Assembly: GCF_014636315.1 (NCBI RefSeq) | Contig: NZ_BMED01000001.1 | Location: 1,865,717 to 1,929,716, forward strand | Length of the DNA stretch: 64,000 nt | Source of the DNA: Parundibacterium terreum | GTDB lineage: Bacteria; Pseudomonadota; Gammaproteobacteria; Burkholderiales; Burkholderiaceae_D | Direction: 5' to 3' | In this document: piece by piece, positions 35,120 to 44,700 of the stretch | Position numbering within the stretch: position 1 is the stretch's first letter | Layout of the letters: every line of letters starts with the position of its first letter | Notes under the pieces: generated by a model | Seen by the model: only the letters and a program-made list of their open reading frames with translations | Told to the model about the DNA's origin: nothing | The model's database searches: none | Made by a program: the position numbers and the translations under genes

Positions 35120-36013
35120 CTATAACTGAGGAGTGAAAAATCTTTCGCGCATATTTTCCAGACCTGTGGTTTTTAACACTTCCGACAGGCGTTCTGCAGG
35201 CCGTTTTGCCGGCAGGTTTTTATATTCGGCAACTATCAGCTCATTCTTCATCGAATGTTCCCAGCCTACCAGTTCCGTTACCCTGACCTGATAACCGTGG
35301 GCTTCCAATTGCAGGCAGCGTAAAACATTGGTGATCTGGCTGCCGAATTCGCGCGTGTGTATGGGATGGCGCCACATTTCCGACAGTGGGTTATTGCGTA
35401 CTGCATCGCCTTTGCTCTTGCGCAGTTCTGCCGCCACTTCCGCCTGGCAGCAAGGCACCAGCACCATGAATTTGGCTTTCTTTTTCAAGGCAAACTGTAT
35501 CGCATCGTCAGTGGCGGTATTGCAGGCATGCAGCGCAGTGACAATATCAATCTGATCCGGTAAAGCAGCAGACGTGATGGAGTCGGCGACCGACAGGTTC
35601 AGGAAAGACATGCCTGGGAATTCCAGCCTCAGCGCCAGCTCGCGCGACTTTTGCACCAGCTCGTCCCGCGTTTCTATGCCGTAGATGCGCGATTGATTGG
35701 CGCTATCCATAGACTTGAAAAACAGGTCGTACAGGATAAAGCCCAGATAAGATTTTCCGGCGCCATGATCAACCAGGCTGATGTCCGCATGATCTTGCTG
35801 CAGTTGCTGCAATAAGGGCTCGATGAATTGGTACAGATGGTAAACCTGCTTCAGCTTGCGGCGGCTATCCTGATTCATCTTGCCGTCGCGCGTGAGAATA
35901 TGCAGCTCTTTCAGCAGTTCCAGCGATTGGCCTGGCCTGATCTCGTGCTTGTCGTTGCTGGGATTGCTGGAATTGCCGGGAGTGTTGGCGTTGCTGCCCT
36001 GTTTGGATTTCAT
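35120..36013 (-). CDS. Class I SAM-dependent methyltransferase (methyltransf_32-like)
   Basis: Protein of 297 residues with a Rossmann-type SAM site at SLVDHGAGKSYLGFILYD and a post-motif acidic residue in IYGIETRDELV. The rest (VTALHACNTATDDAIQFALK, LVPCCQAEVA) matches the methyltransferase domain found in METTL25-like eukaryotic proteins and many bacterial proteins of unknown target. The N-terminal 25 residues are low-complexity (N, S, P-rich). No partner gene suggests its substrate; it stands alone between ppx and the tRNA genes. Confidence 0.82.
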   Translation of the reverse strand: MKSKQGSNANTPGNSSNPSNDKHEIRPGQSLELLKELHILTRDGKMNQDSRRKLKQVYHLYQFIEPLLQQLQQDHADISLVDHGAGKSYLGFILYDLFFKSMDSANQSRIYGIETRDELVQKSRELALRLEFPGMSFLNLSVADSITSAALPDQIDIVTALHACNTATDDAIQFALKKKAKFMVLVPCCQAEVAAELRKSKGDAVRNNPLSEMWRHPIHTREFGSQITNVLRCLQLEAHGYQVRVTELVGWEHSMKNELIVAEYKNLPAKRPAERLSEVLKTTGLENMRERFFTPQL

Positions 36014-36140
36014 CAGGCGTCCTTGATTGTGCTGCAGAAGAGTGTCAATACTGCGAAGTCTATACCAAGACCGTGATCCTGATGCAGCACAGGGAAATTA
36101 GCCCTTGGCTTGCTTGCCATATTTTCTACGCAGAAAAAAC

Positions 36141-36170
36141 AAAAGGATTCAGGTTTTCACCTGAATCCTT
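36141..36170 (-). terminator. Terminator of the first tRNA-Lys
   Basis: A perfect 12-bp stem AAGGATTCAGGT / ACCTGAATCCTT with a TTTC loop. On the minus strand it is followed by TTTGTTTTTT. It lies nine bases downstream of the tRNA 3' end. Confidence 0.88.
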
Positions 36171-36179
36171 AATGTAAAT

Positions 36180-36255
36180 TGGTAGGCCGTGCGGGATTCG
36201 AACCTGCGACCAACGGATTAAAAGTCCGCTGCTCTACCAGCTGAGCTAACGACCC
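36180..36255 (-). tRNA. tRNA-Lys (UUU)
   Basis: 76-nt cloverleaf read on the minus strand beginning GGGTCGTTAGCTCAGC, with anticodon stem-loop GCGGA-CTTTTAA-TCCGT (anticodon TTT), T-arm GCAGGTTCGAATCCCGC (one G-T variation aside) and encoded CCA. It is identical to the second copy 112 bases away. Confidence 0.97.
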
Positions 36256-36330
36256 AATAAAGCTTTTTTTATATCAATTTGCCAAAACTATACCGACGTC
36301 GGCCTGTTTTACGCATTCATATAAAATGAA

Positions 36331-36358
36331 AAAGACTTAGATTTGCACCTAAGTCCTT
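36331..36358 (-). terminator. Terminator of the second tRNA-Lys
   Basis: GACTTAG / CTAAGTC stem extended by three more bases with one mismatch, loop ATTTGCAC, followed on the minus strand by TTTTTCATTTTA. It separates the two tRNA genes, so each is its own unit. Confidence 0.8.
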
Positions 36359-36367
36359 CGAATTTCG

Positions 36368-36443
36368 TGGTAGGCCGTGCGGGATTCGAACCTGCGACCA
36401 ACGGATTAAAAGTCCGCTGCTCTACCAGCTGAGCTAACGACCC
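36368..36443 (-). tRNA. tRNA-Lys (UUU), second copy
   Basis: Same 76-nt sequence as the copy at 36180-36255, with TTT anticodon and encoded CCA. The two genes together occupy most of the 517-base space between the methyltransferase and transporter genes. Confidence 0.97.
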
Positions 36444-36530
36444 GAAAGAACGAAATTATAGGATGTTCTGAGATACCTGTCAATCATCGTGCAGGAATTT
36501 TTTATACTTAATTAATTTTCTTATGTTTCC

Positions 36531-37670
36531 CTATGGCCCGCATGCTTTGAAGGCCGCAGCCGCATCTATTTTCTCCAGCCGGTATGCCTGGTATTTCAGG
36601 GATAAGACGCAGCCGCCGATGATGGAGGCGAAGGTAATCATCGAACCCACCGCCAGAGTGGAAATACCGCTCAGCCCCTGCCCCACCGTACAACCCAGAG
36701 CGGTCACGCCGCCGAAGCCCATCAGCATTGCGCCGATCAGATGATTGGACACATCACTCACACCGCCGAAACCCTCAAACCTGAACTTGCCGGCAGAGAT
36801 CGCATATGCAAACGAACCCACAATCATACCCAGCGTAGCGGCGATACCGAAGGAAACCGCCTTGCTCTTGTCGGTCCAGAAGATCAGCAAGTCTATTGTG
36901 TACGCAAACGGAGCGACGAAGCTGAACGATTCCATCTTGCCGGAATTGGTCGCTACATAGGCTTCCTGCAGCGTATTGGGATCCTCGGCCACATAGCCCA
37001 GTTTGCCGGACACAAACCAGGCAGCAACGATGATCAGTCCCACGCCCAGGCCGGTCAGGATATTTTCCAGCGAGCGGAAAGACGGGCTCATCAGAACGAA
37101 GATCAGCAATACCAATGTAATCACTGCAGGTACCAGCAATTGCAGCACATGCTTGTCGCCCAGCAGCGGCGCTAGTATGGATGGCAAATCCTGGTTGGTA
37201 GCCAATGTCATCGATACCGGTTCCAGCAAGTTCACCCGTGGCAGCGCCAGCACGCCTTTCAGCGTCATGAATGCCGACAGGCCGATCACGATGAATACGA
37301 TCAGCGACTTCAAATTGCCGCCGCCTATGCGCACCAGGGTCTTGCTGCCGCAACCGCTGGTCATGACCATGCCGAAGCCGAACAGCGCGCCACCGACAAT
37401 ATGTGACAGCCATGTGAGGCGCGGCGCGGTATAGATCGCTTTGGACAAATCGATATAACCCGCATAGGCAAGCAGATTAGTTCCCAGTATTGCTACTGCG
37501 ATAGCCAGCAGCCATTGCCGCATGCGGTCCCAGTCACCCATGCTGACGATATCGGCCACAGCCCCCATCGTGCAGAACTGGCTGCGCTGAGCGATTGCGC
37601 CAAAGGCAGCGCCCAGAAAAAAAGCCAGCCAGACAACCTGGCTGGCGATAGACGCAATATCGACTTCCAT
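36531..37670 (-). CDS. YeeE/YedE-family transporter (thiosulfate/sulfur permease type)
   Basis: Integral membrane protein of 379 residues with about nine to ten helices. The three cysteine motifs essential in the thiosulfate importer TsuA are seen in SQFCTMGAVAD, VMTSGCGSKTLVR and ALGCTVGQGLSG. The family imports thiosulfate or other sulfur compounds across the cytoplasmic membrane. It follows the Tol-Pal gene cpoB by one base on the same strand, so it is likely co-transcribed although functionally unrelated. No TusA-like partner gene is adjacent. Confidence 0.88.
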   Translation of the reverse strand: MEVDIASIASQVVWLAFFLGAAFGAIAQRSQFCTMGAVADIVSMGDWDRMRQWLLAIAVAILGTNLLAYAGYIDLSKAIYTAPRLTWLSHIVGGALFGFGMVMTSGCGSKTLVRIGGGNLKSLIVFIVIGLSAFMTLKGVLALPRVNLLEPVSMTLATNQDLPSILAPLLGDKHVLQLLVPAVITLVLLIFVLMSPSFRSLENILTGLGVGLIIVAAWFVSGKLGYVAEDPNTLQEAYVATNSGKMESFSFVAPFAYTIDLLIFWTDKSKAVSFGIAATLGMIVGSFAYAISAGKFRFEGFGGVSDVSNHLIGAMLMGFGGVTALGCTVGQGLSGISTLAVGSMITFASIIGGCVLSLKYQAYRLEKIDAAAAFKACGP

Positions 37671-37671
37671 A

Positions 37672-38442
37672 TTATTTCAGGGAGCTCAGGCGATTCTTTG
37701 CCGCTTGCGCAGCTTCGCTGTCAGGATATTGCTTGATCAGGTTTTCCAGCGTCTTCTTGGCGCCGGCCTTGTCTTTCAGTTCGATATTGCAGGCTGCAAC
37801 ATTCAGCATTGCATCCGGTGCTTTGGGATGGTCGGGATAATTTTTCACCAGGCCCTGCATAGCCACGACCGTGTTCTTGCAATCGCGCTGCGCGTAGAAA
37901 GAGTTGCCCATCCAGTATTGCGCGGAGCCGGCAAAAGCGGATTGCGGGTAATTCACCAGGAAGGCGTTAAACGCCGCTCCGGCATTTTTATAGTCGGCCG
38001 ATTTGTACAAAGCCAGGGCCGCATCGTAGGAGCGCTGCTCATTGATCTCTACCGTCGCTTCCTTGCCATCGACGTTCATCATCTTCGGTTCCAGCTTGCG
38101 CACGCGGTTGTCCAGGTCCACATAAAAATCCTGCTGGCGGCGCTGGGTATTGGCAAGATCATTGGTCAGCACTTCTATCTGCCCGCGCAATTTGGCGATC
38201 TCGCCACGCAATTGTTCATTCTGGTTGGCCAGGTCCAGTGCGCTGCTTTTATCGGCCTTGGTATCCAGCTTGTTGTCCAGCTTGGCGCTGACCGCATCCA
38301 CTTTGGCGCGCAGGTCGAGTATCGCCTTGCGAGCTTCATCATCGTCAAACAGGCCGGCTGAGGCGATGGACGGAGCCAGGGCAACAATGAATGCCGCAGC
38401 AATGGCGGACTTGGTCATGCTGAGTTTGGAAAATTTAATCAC
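37672..38442 (-). CDS. cpoB: Tol-Pal system protein CpoB (YbgF)
   Basis: Periplasmic coordinator of outer membrane constriction and peptidoglycan synthesis. After a signal peptide (cleavage near APSIASA) comes GLFDDDEARKAILDLR, the family opening; then a coiled-coil (about 60-120) and C-terminal TPR repeats (YDAALALYKSADYKNAGAAF, HPKAPDAMLNVAACN). The start is uncertain: GTG 38442 gives the family-like VIKFSKLS N-terminus with GAAGAG upstream; ATG 38418 is the alternative. It is the last gene of the tol-pal cluster. Confidence 0.9.
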   Translation of the reverse strand: MIKFSKLSMTKSAIAAAFIVALAPSIASAGLFDDDEARKAILDLRAKVDAVSAKLDNKLDTKADKSSALDLANQNEQLRGEIAKLRGQIEVLTNDLANTQRRQQDFYVDLDNRVRKLEPKMMNVDGKEATVEINEQRSYDAALALYKSADYKNAGAAFNAFLVNYPQSAFAGSAQYWMGNSFYAQRDCKNTVVAMQGLVKNYPDHPKAPDAMLNVAACNIELKDKAGAKKTLENLIKQYPDSEAAQAAKNRLSSLK

Positions 38443-38620
38443 GATAATGGCACTCTTCAAATATGAGACAGACGCTGAAATAGTATCCTGCAACTGCAAA
38501 AAAACCAACGGTCATTTCAGCCTACGCAGAAATGACCGTGATGTCAAAAAATTTCAAACAGCGGTGTACGGGCGCTGAATCCGAGTACTTGAACTCAAAA
38601 CAGCGCCACCGCCGTCAAAA

Positions 38621-39157
38621 TTATTGATAGACGATGTCGGAACGGCGGTTTTCTGCCCAGGATGCTTCATCGCTGCCAGTTGCCTTAGGTTTTTCCTTGC
38701 CCAGGGAAACGGCTTCCATCTGACCTTCAGGCACACCCAGCAATGCCAGGGATTTACGTACTGCTTCCGCGCGTTTTTGACCCAATGCCAGGTTGTATTC
38801 GCGGCCGCCGCGTTCATCGGTATTGCCCTGGATCAGAACCTTGCGGCCCTTGTTGGCAACCAGGTATTTGGCATGGGCTTCAACGACAGGCTTGAACTCA
38901 TCCTTGACGATGTAGCTGTCAAAATCAAAATACACACTGCGTTTAGCCAGGATGCCCTTAGGATCATTCAAAGGATCCACGGAGCCGGTGTCAACCGTGC
39001 TTACCTGGCGGGTGTCCGCTGGTTTTGGTGTCGTTGTCGCTGATTTGTCTTCGACCGCAGGCTTGTCTTCCAGTTTGACAGGGGTGCTGCAAGCTGCCAG
39101 CAACAATGCGCTGGATACCAGCAGGGCCAGCGTAGTAGTGATTGAGGATGAGCGCAT
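38621..39157 (-). CDS. pal: Peptidoglycan-associated lipoprotein
   Basis: Outer membrane lipoprotein of 178 residues. The lipobox LLAAC puts the acylated cysteine at residue 23. A threonine/lysine-rich linker is followed by the OmpA-like peptidoglycan-binding domain (YFDFDSYIVKDEFKPVVEAH, GNTDERGGREYNLALGQKRA). It interacts with TolB and TolA in cell constriction. A good AAGGAG site precedes the ATG. About 110 bases separate it from tolB. Confidence 0.96.
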   Translation of the reverse strand: MRSSSITTTLALLVSSALLLAACSTPVKLEDKPAVEDKSATTTPKPADTRQVSTVDTGSVDPLNDPKGILAKRSVYFDFDSYIVKDEFKPVVEAHAKYLVANKGRKVLIQGNTDERGGREYNLALGQKRAEAVRKSLALLGVPEGQMEAVSLGKEKPKATGSDEASWAENRRSDIVYQ

Positions 39158-39270
39158 TTTAATTCTCCTTATTGATAACGATAAATAATGATAATGGGGT
39201 AATAAAGTAATTCTTGGTTTCCGACAGATGTCCGGCTTAAAACGACTTGGTCTGCTTGAACTCTAATGCA

Positions 39271-40584
39271 TCATTTCATGAAAGGACCCCAGGTAGGCTC
39301 CCTCACGTCTCCGGCCTGAATTGTCAATTTCTGCTTCACTCTGCCATCGACAGATACCACGGCCAAGGTACCGCGACGACCCGACTCCGTTGCATACATG
39401 ATGTATTTGCCATTCGGCGAAAAGCTTGGCGACTCATCCTTGGTCGTATCCGACAGGCGCTGGTTCTGGCCGGAGGCCAAATCCATCACATACAGTTGGA
39501 AAGACCGGCCGTCAGGCCGCGAGATATACGCCAAAGTCTTGCCATCTGGAGAAATGCGCGGCGATATGTTATAGCCGCCATTGAAGGTCATGCGCTTGAC
39601 ATCGCCGCCGCTACTGCTCATGCGGTAGATCTGCGGGCCGCCGCTGCGGTCGCTGAGGAAATAGATGTATTGGCCATCGGCAGAAAACTGCGGTTCGGTG
39701 TCTATACCGCTGGTATTGGTCAAACGCTGCAAGCCGCTGCCGTCCGCATTCACGGTGTAAATCTGGGTCAGGCCGTCGCGCGACAGGGACACTGCCAGCT
39801 TGTTGCCGTCAGGCGACCAGGCCGGTGCAGAATTGCTGCCCTTGTAGTTGGCAACCACGGTACGTGCACGGGTAATCAGGTTCTGCACATAGACGACTGG
39901 CTTCTTGGCTTCAAACGATACATAGGCTACCTTGGTGCCGTCCGGCGACCAGGCAGGTGAAATAATAGGCTCGTTGGAGCGCAGTGCATCTTGCGTGCCC
40001 TCGCCATCGGCATCGGCGATCTCCAGCTTGTATTGCGAGCCGGACTTGGTCACGTAGGCAATACGGGTTGCAAACACGCCGCGCACGCCCAGCAGTTTTT
40101 CATAAATATCATCAGCGATCTTGTGCGCGGTGAGCCTGGTTGCCGTCGGTGCGGTCGCCAGCGACTGCCCGGACAAGGTCGAGGATTTCACCGTATCCAG
40201 CAATTTATAGCGCACATCAAAACGGCCGTCGGCGAGTTTTTGCACACTGCCCACCACCAGTGCATCGGCACCGCGCGCCTTCCATGAATCAAAGTTCACC
40301 GGGGTCGTTTCATTGATCACCATGCCTGCATCAATAATCTTGAAATAGCCGCTACGGGTAAGGTCATCCTTGATGATTGCGGTAATCTGCTGAGGCGCCA
40401 GCCCTTCATCAGCGAAGGCGGCAATGGCAACCGGTATCTGGATGGAGCCGACACCGGAGATTTCTATCCGCAACTGCGCTTGCGCGCTGCTGGCGACCAG
40501 CAAGGACGTAGCCACTGCGGCCAGGGCTCCAAGAATATTTTTTGCAGATACGGAAAATATTTTCATCGACACTTTTGCTTTCAT
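39271..40584 (-). CDS. tolB: Tol-Pal system beta-propeller TolB
   Basis: Periplasmic protein of 437 residues with a cleaved signal (ASSAQA). It has an N-terminal alpha/beta domain and a six-bladed beta-propeller with repeated SPAWSPDGTKVAYVS-type blades (five copies are readable: PAWSPDGNKLA, EPQFSADGQYI, SPRISPDGKTLA, SPSFSPNGKYI). It binds Pal and TolA. An internal ATG at 40566 is an alternative start. It lies 53 bases after tolA. Confidence 0.96.
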   Translation of the reverse strand: MKAKVSMKIFSVSAKNILGALAAVATSLLVASSAQAQLRIEISGVGSIQIPVAIAAFADEGLAPQQITAIIKDDLTRSGYFKIIDAGMVINETTPVNFDSWKARGADALVVGSVQKLADGRFDVRYKLLDTVKSSTLSGQSLATAPTATRLTAHKIADDIYEKLLGVRGVFATRIAYVTKSGSQYKLEIADADGEGTQDALRSNEPIISPAWSPDGTKVAYVSFEAKKPVVYVQNLITRARTVVANYKGSNSAPAWSPDGNKLAVSLSRDGLTQIYTVNADGSGLQRLTNTSGIDTEPQFSADGQYIYFLSDRSGGPQIYRMSSSGGDVKRMTFNGGYNISPRISPDGKTLAYISRPDGRSFQLYVMDLASGQNQRLSDTTKDESPSFSPNGKYIMYATESGRRGTLAVVSVDGRVKQKLTIQAGDVREPTWGPFMK

Positions 40585-40637
40585 TTTTACGTTTATTCTT
40601 GCGCTGCTCTTAATACGTAGTCAGCCATTTTTACGGT

Positions 40638-41549
40638 CTATTCTTTTAATTTATAGACCAAAATCATGCTGTCCGGGACCACTCCGGAATTATTCTTTGG
40701 AAACGGCTGCGACTTATCGATGGCGCGCTCCACAGCTTCATCAAAGCCGGGAGCACCGGAAGATTTGAGCTTGCGTATTGCACCACGTAGTGTGCCATCT
40801 GGCAATAGGTCTATCCTGTATTCCACTGTAGGATTATTGCTCGTGTTATCACTTGCATTGTAATTGCTATTGGAGCGGATCTTGGCGCTGACCTTGGCTG
40901 CATAGCTGGGATCCCCGCGGTTATTGCCGGTCGATTTTGGTGCATCGCCATTTCCACCGCTGCCGGTCGTTGCCGCTTGGCCATTCAGGCGGCGCATGTT
41001 TTCAGCGAACACCTTGTCGCGCGCGGCCTGGTCGCTGTTCTGCTTTTTCTTCAGCTCAGCCTGCTTGTTCTTTTCAGCCTCGTCCGCGGCCAGTTTTTCG
41101 GCTTTCTTTTTATCCTCTGCCAGCTTCAGTTTTTCTTTCTCTTTTTCCTGCTTTATTTTTTCTTCCTTGTCAGCTTTGCGCTTGGCTTCTTCACGCTCCA
41201 GCTTCAATTGCTCTTCTTCTTTTTTCTTCTCGGCAAGCTTGCGCTTACGCTCCTGCTCCAGTGCAATCTCGGGATCTTCCTTGGGCACATCCGGCTTAAC
41301 GACCGGTGGCGGCGGTGGCTGTACTTTTACCGGTTCAGGCGCAAGCTCCTCCTGTGGCACCGGTTTTGGCGCAGCTTCGCGCGTCTGCATGTCCCAGACT
41401 TCTGCTTCCACCGCGGTGGATTCCTGATTTTGCCACTGCACGCCTATCCATAAAAAGGCGAGCAGCAAAATGTGCACAAGGGTCGCCAGCGCAATCGCGG
41501 GCCAGCGTCCAGGTTCTTTTGGCAGGGTATTCGGGGAAAATGCTGTCAT
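40638..41549 (-). CDS. tolA: TolA, inner membrane protein of the Tol-Pal system
   Basis: 303 residues: one N-terminal transmembrane helix (about 17-37), a proline-rich stretch, a long highly charged Lys/Glu/Ala helical rod (about 95-185), and a C-terminal domain of the TonB/TolA type (EYRIDLLPDGTLRGAIRKLK). It transmits proton motive force from TolQR to TolB-Pal. It is unusual that tolA is not next to tolR: the 6.3-kb tamAB pair lies between. The 240 bases upstream of tolA hold no gene and may carry its own promoter. Confidence 0.95.
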   Translation of the reverse strand: MTAFSPNTLPKEPGRWPAIALATLVHILLLAFLWIGVQWQNQESTAVEAEVWDMQTREAAPKPVPQEELAPEPVKVQPPPPPVVKPDVPKEDPEIALEQERKRKLAEKKKEEEQLKLEREEAKRKADKEEKIKQEKEKEKLKLAEDKKKAEKLAADEAEKNKQAELKKKQNSDQAARDKVFAENMRRLNGQAATTGSGGNGDAPKSTGNNRGDPSYAAKVSAKIRSNSNYNASDNTSNNPTVEYRIDLLPDGTLRGAIRKLKSSGAPGFDEAVERAIDKSQPFPKNNSGVVPDSMILVYKLKE

Positions 41550-41789
41550 GAATCGTATGATATACCTGTCACCGTTAAGTTCCGGCCAGGACTATTTCTC
41601 TCTATAAACATCCAAAAATCGCCAATTGGGCCTATCGCTCAATCAACGCTTTGTCTGCAACCCAAAATTATAAACCGCAAGGCTACTATCCTTACGACAA
41701 CTCTTTGTTACTGCCTGTAACACCTTCCAATGACATTGCGAACATTTACATATAAATTCAACAACTTTACGCAGCAAGTCAGCAAAGAA

Positions 41790-44700
41790 TCAATCAAACG
41801 AGAAGGTGTAATACGCATCGACCGAAGACTCCGTGCCGGTACGTCCGATAATACTCACCCTGCGCGTCAGTTGCCATGTCAGCTTTACCGCCCCGCTGGC
41901 ATCGGACAAGCCTCGCTCCACCGACAGTACCAGGCCGGGCGCAAGATGCTTGCCGACGCTCACCACCTGGTCGGTCGTGGTAGAGCTGACTGCTGTAGCG
42001 CCCGCGATGGTCTGCGTAGGCAATTTGGAACCGGCGCTATTATCCGCCGATCCCACCGAGAATTCATCAAAACCCAGACCCTGAACGATGTCGCGCGGCA
42101 CGTTCCTGCTGCCGTCACCGCCAAAAATTGCACCTGCGGCCGACATCAGCAGCGACGCGTCGTTGCCGGCGATCTGATCCGATCCGCGTCCCAGCACCAG
42201 CCAGGACAATTTCTCGGCATCCGGCACATCCGGCTCCGATACCAGCCTGACTTGCGGCGCCGCGACCGTGCCTATGACCTCGACCCCAGCTTCCACCTGC
42301 AGGCCGCGGCGTAGCGCGCGCACGTTCAGGCCTGGATTATTGGGAGGCCCCTGGAAGTTCAGGATGCCGCGCTCTATCGCCAACTGCTGGCCGTAGCCCT
42401 CATACACGCCGCCCTCGGTACGTATGGAGCCGGATGCCTGCACCGGCCCGGCATCGATCGCCCTGAGCCGTATGCTGCCCGCCAGCGTCGTATCCAGGCC
42501 ACGCCCCACGAACACGAAACGAGGCCCCATATCCAGCGTCACGTCAACCCGGGTTTTCAGCCCCTTTTTCGCATCGTCGTTGTCCTGCGCAGTTTTGTTT
42601 TTATCTTCCTTGCGTAGCACGACAACATCGCTGGACAAACTCGGCGGCGGCAATTTCGGCACTTTAAAGTAGGCGCCGTCGGCCAGCAGCTTGCCGCTCA
42701 GCGTCCATATCTTGTCTTTCTCCGTCACGCCCGCCTGGCCGCTGACCACGATCCAGCGGTCGTTACGCTGCAGCAGCGGGAATTTATCCCATTGCGCCTG
42801 TATGCTGCCGGTTTCATTGGAGATGTCCACTTCACCGGTGGCGTTGAACTCGCCTTTTTGTTTGATCCAGTTAATGCCACGGAATTGTTCGTGACGCGGC
42901 ATACTGGTGACGGTATTGGAAAATTGCAGTTTATTGAGCTTGACGCGGCTGCCATCGATTTGCGCATCCAGGCTGCCATTGGGCAGCAGCAAACCCTCTG
43001 CGGCAAACGCCAGCTCCAGTTCGCTACCGAGTATTTTTGCCTCATAGCGCGGCTTGCCCACTCTGCCTGCCAGTGTCGCATCCACGTTCAGCTTTCCCTT
43101 CAGCGCCAGGCCAGGGTTCAACCATGGTCCCAGCCACTGGATGTCAGGCACATCGGCCTTGACCATGCCGTCCAGCGGCGCGTCCGCAGCGATGGTCCAT
43201 GCGCCGTCCCGCTTGCTGATCACCGAGTTGGCCCTCACTTGCCAGTTTCCAAGCCGGGCGCCACTGGCATTGAGCTGCAAGGCGATGCGCTCGCCGTCAC
43301 TGCCAGCCACCAGGCCGCCCAGGCCCAGCTTCAGTTGCAGTTCGCGCAGGCCTATCGCGATGGGTCTGCTGGTGCCGTCGCTGTCACGGATACGCAGGTC
43401 GCCGCTTTGACGCTGCACATTCAGCTCGCCCTGCACATTGTCTTTCAGTTGCAATTGCCATTGCGCGTTCAGTAGCAGATTGCCGCCCACCAGATACTGC
43501 GGCTTGAACAGATTGGCAATATCCACAATGTCTGCATCGGACAGGCTGCCACGGGTTTTTATCGTCGCGGGCGTCCACTCAAATTGTTCCAGCGACAGCT
43601 TGCCCAGCTCCCCCTGCAACTGCGCGTTGGCGATGCTCACCAGTTGGCTGGACACGCTGATTGAGGTAGGCGCGGTCAAACTTACGCCGGGTTTTCCAGT
43701 CAGCTTCATGCTGAGCAGCTGCCCCTGCCAGCCGGGCACGGACTCCCCCTTCTGGGGAGCGACCGCATGCAGTCCACCGCTGGCAGTCAAACTCAGGCTC
43801 CTGACCGGATTAATCTGCGTATTCAATTCTATGCGATGGGCATCGCGCTTGCCGCTGACAGTCAATTTGATTTGTTCTGCCAGCAGACGCATATCGTCAG
43901 CGCCATCCTTTTTATTAGCGGCTGCCGGCGCCGCTGCTGATGTTACTGCTGATGTTACTGCTGATGTTGCCGTCGCTGTTGCATTCGCTGCCGTTGACAC
44001 TGGCACCGCCTGCGTCCTGCGCAATCCCTGGGCCAATACATCGCCTTTGATCACCCCATTCAAGCCGCTGGCCAGATCCAATTTTGCACTCAGGGACTTC
44101 AGCGCAAACTGCTGCTTGTAGTTCAGGTTCTCTGCACTCAAGTCCAGCCTGCCGGCAGGTTCGCTCATCTTGCCCAGCAAATGCCCTTCCGCTTTAACGC
44201 TACCTGACAAAGGCAGGTGCAAAGGCGCGGCGAAAGCGGCCAGATCCGGCGCATCCAGCTTTGCCAATAAATCATCCTGCCCCTGCCCCCAGCTACCGCT
44301 GGCCGCCAGGCTATTCTTGCCCCATTGCAGATCCAGCTTGCGGACCTGCAGTTGCTGCCCCTGCAGCCAGCTCAGGTCAGCCACGCCATTCAAAGCCTGG
44401 TCGGCGTATTGGCCTTGCAACTGCGGCATATGCAGATTGACATTCAATCGCGGCTGCAATTGGCCGTCAACAGTAAAATTGGCATTAATGCGGCCGGCGG
44501 GTACAGCCAGCCAGCGCGAAGGATCAAAATTCTGCAAATCCCCCTTGAGCTTGAATGCCTGCCTGGCCTGGCCAGCAGTTGCCAGCGATATCTCGCCCTC
44601 GCCCTTCAGTTGAGAATCTGCCGCGCGCAAATCAAACCTGGACAAGCTCAGCAGCGCATATTGCGGGCTATTCTTATCCAGTTGGTAGCTGGCGTCCGCT

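Noticed and set aside
43438..44121. Several plus-strand frames of 200 or more codons opposite tamB and tamA
   Set aside because: The minus-strand genes are continuous, with clear TamA and TamB features. The opposite frames are Ser/Cys/Pro-rich translations of the complement.
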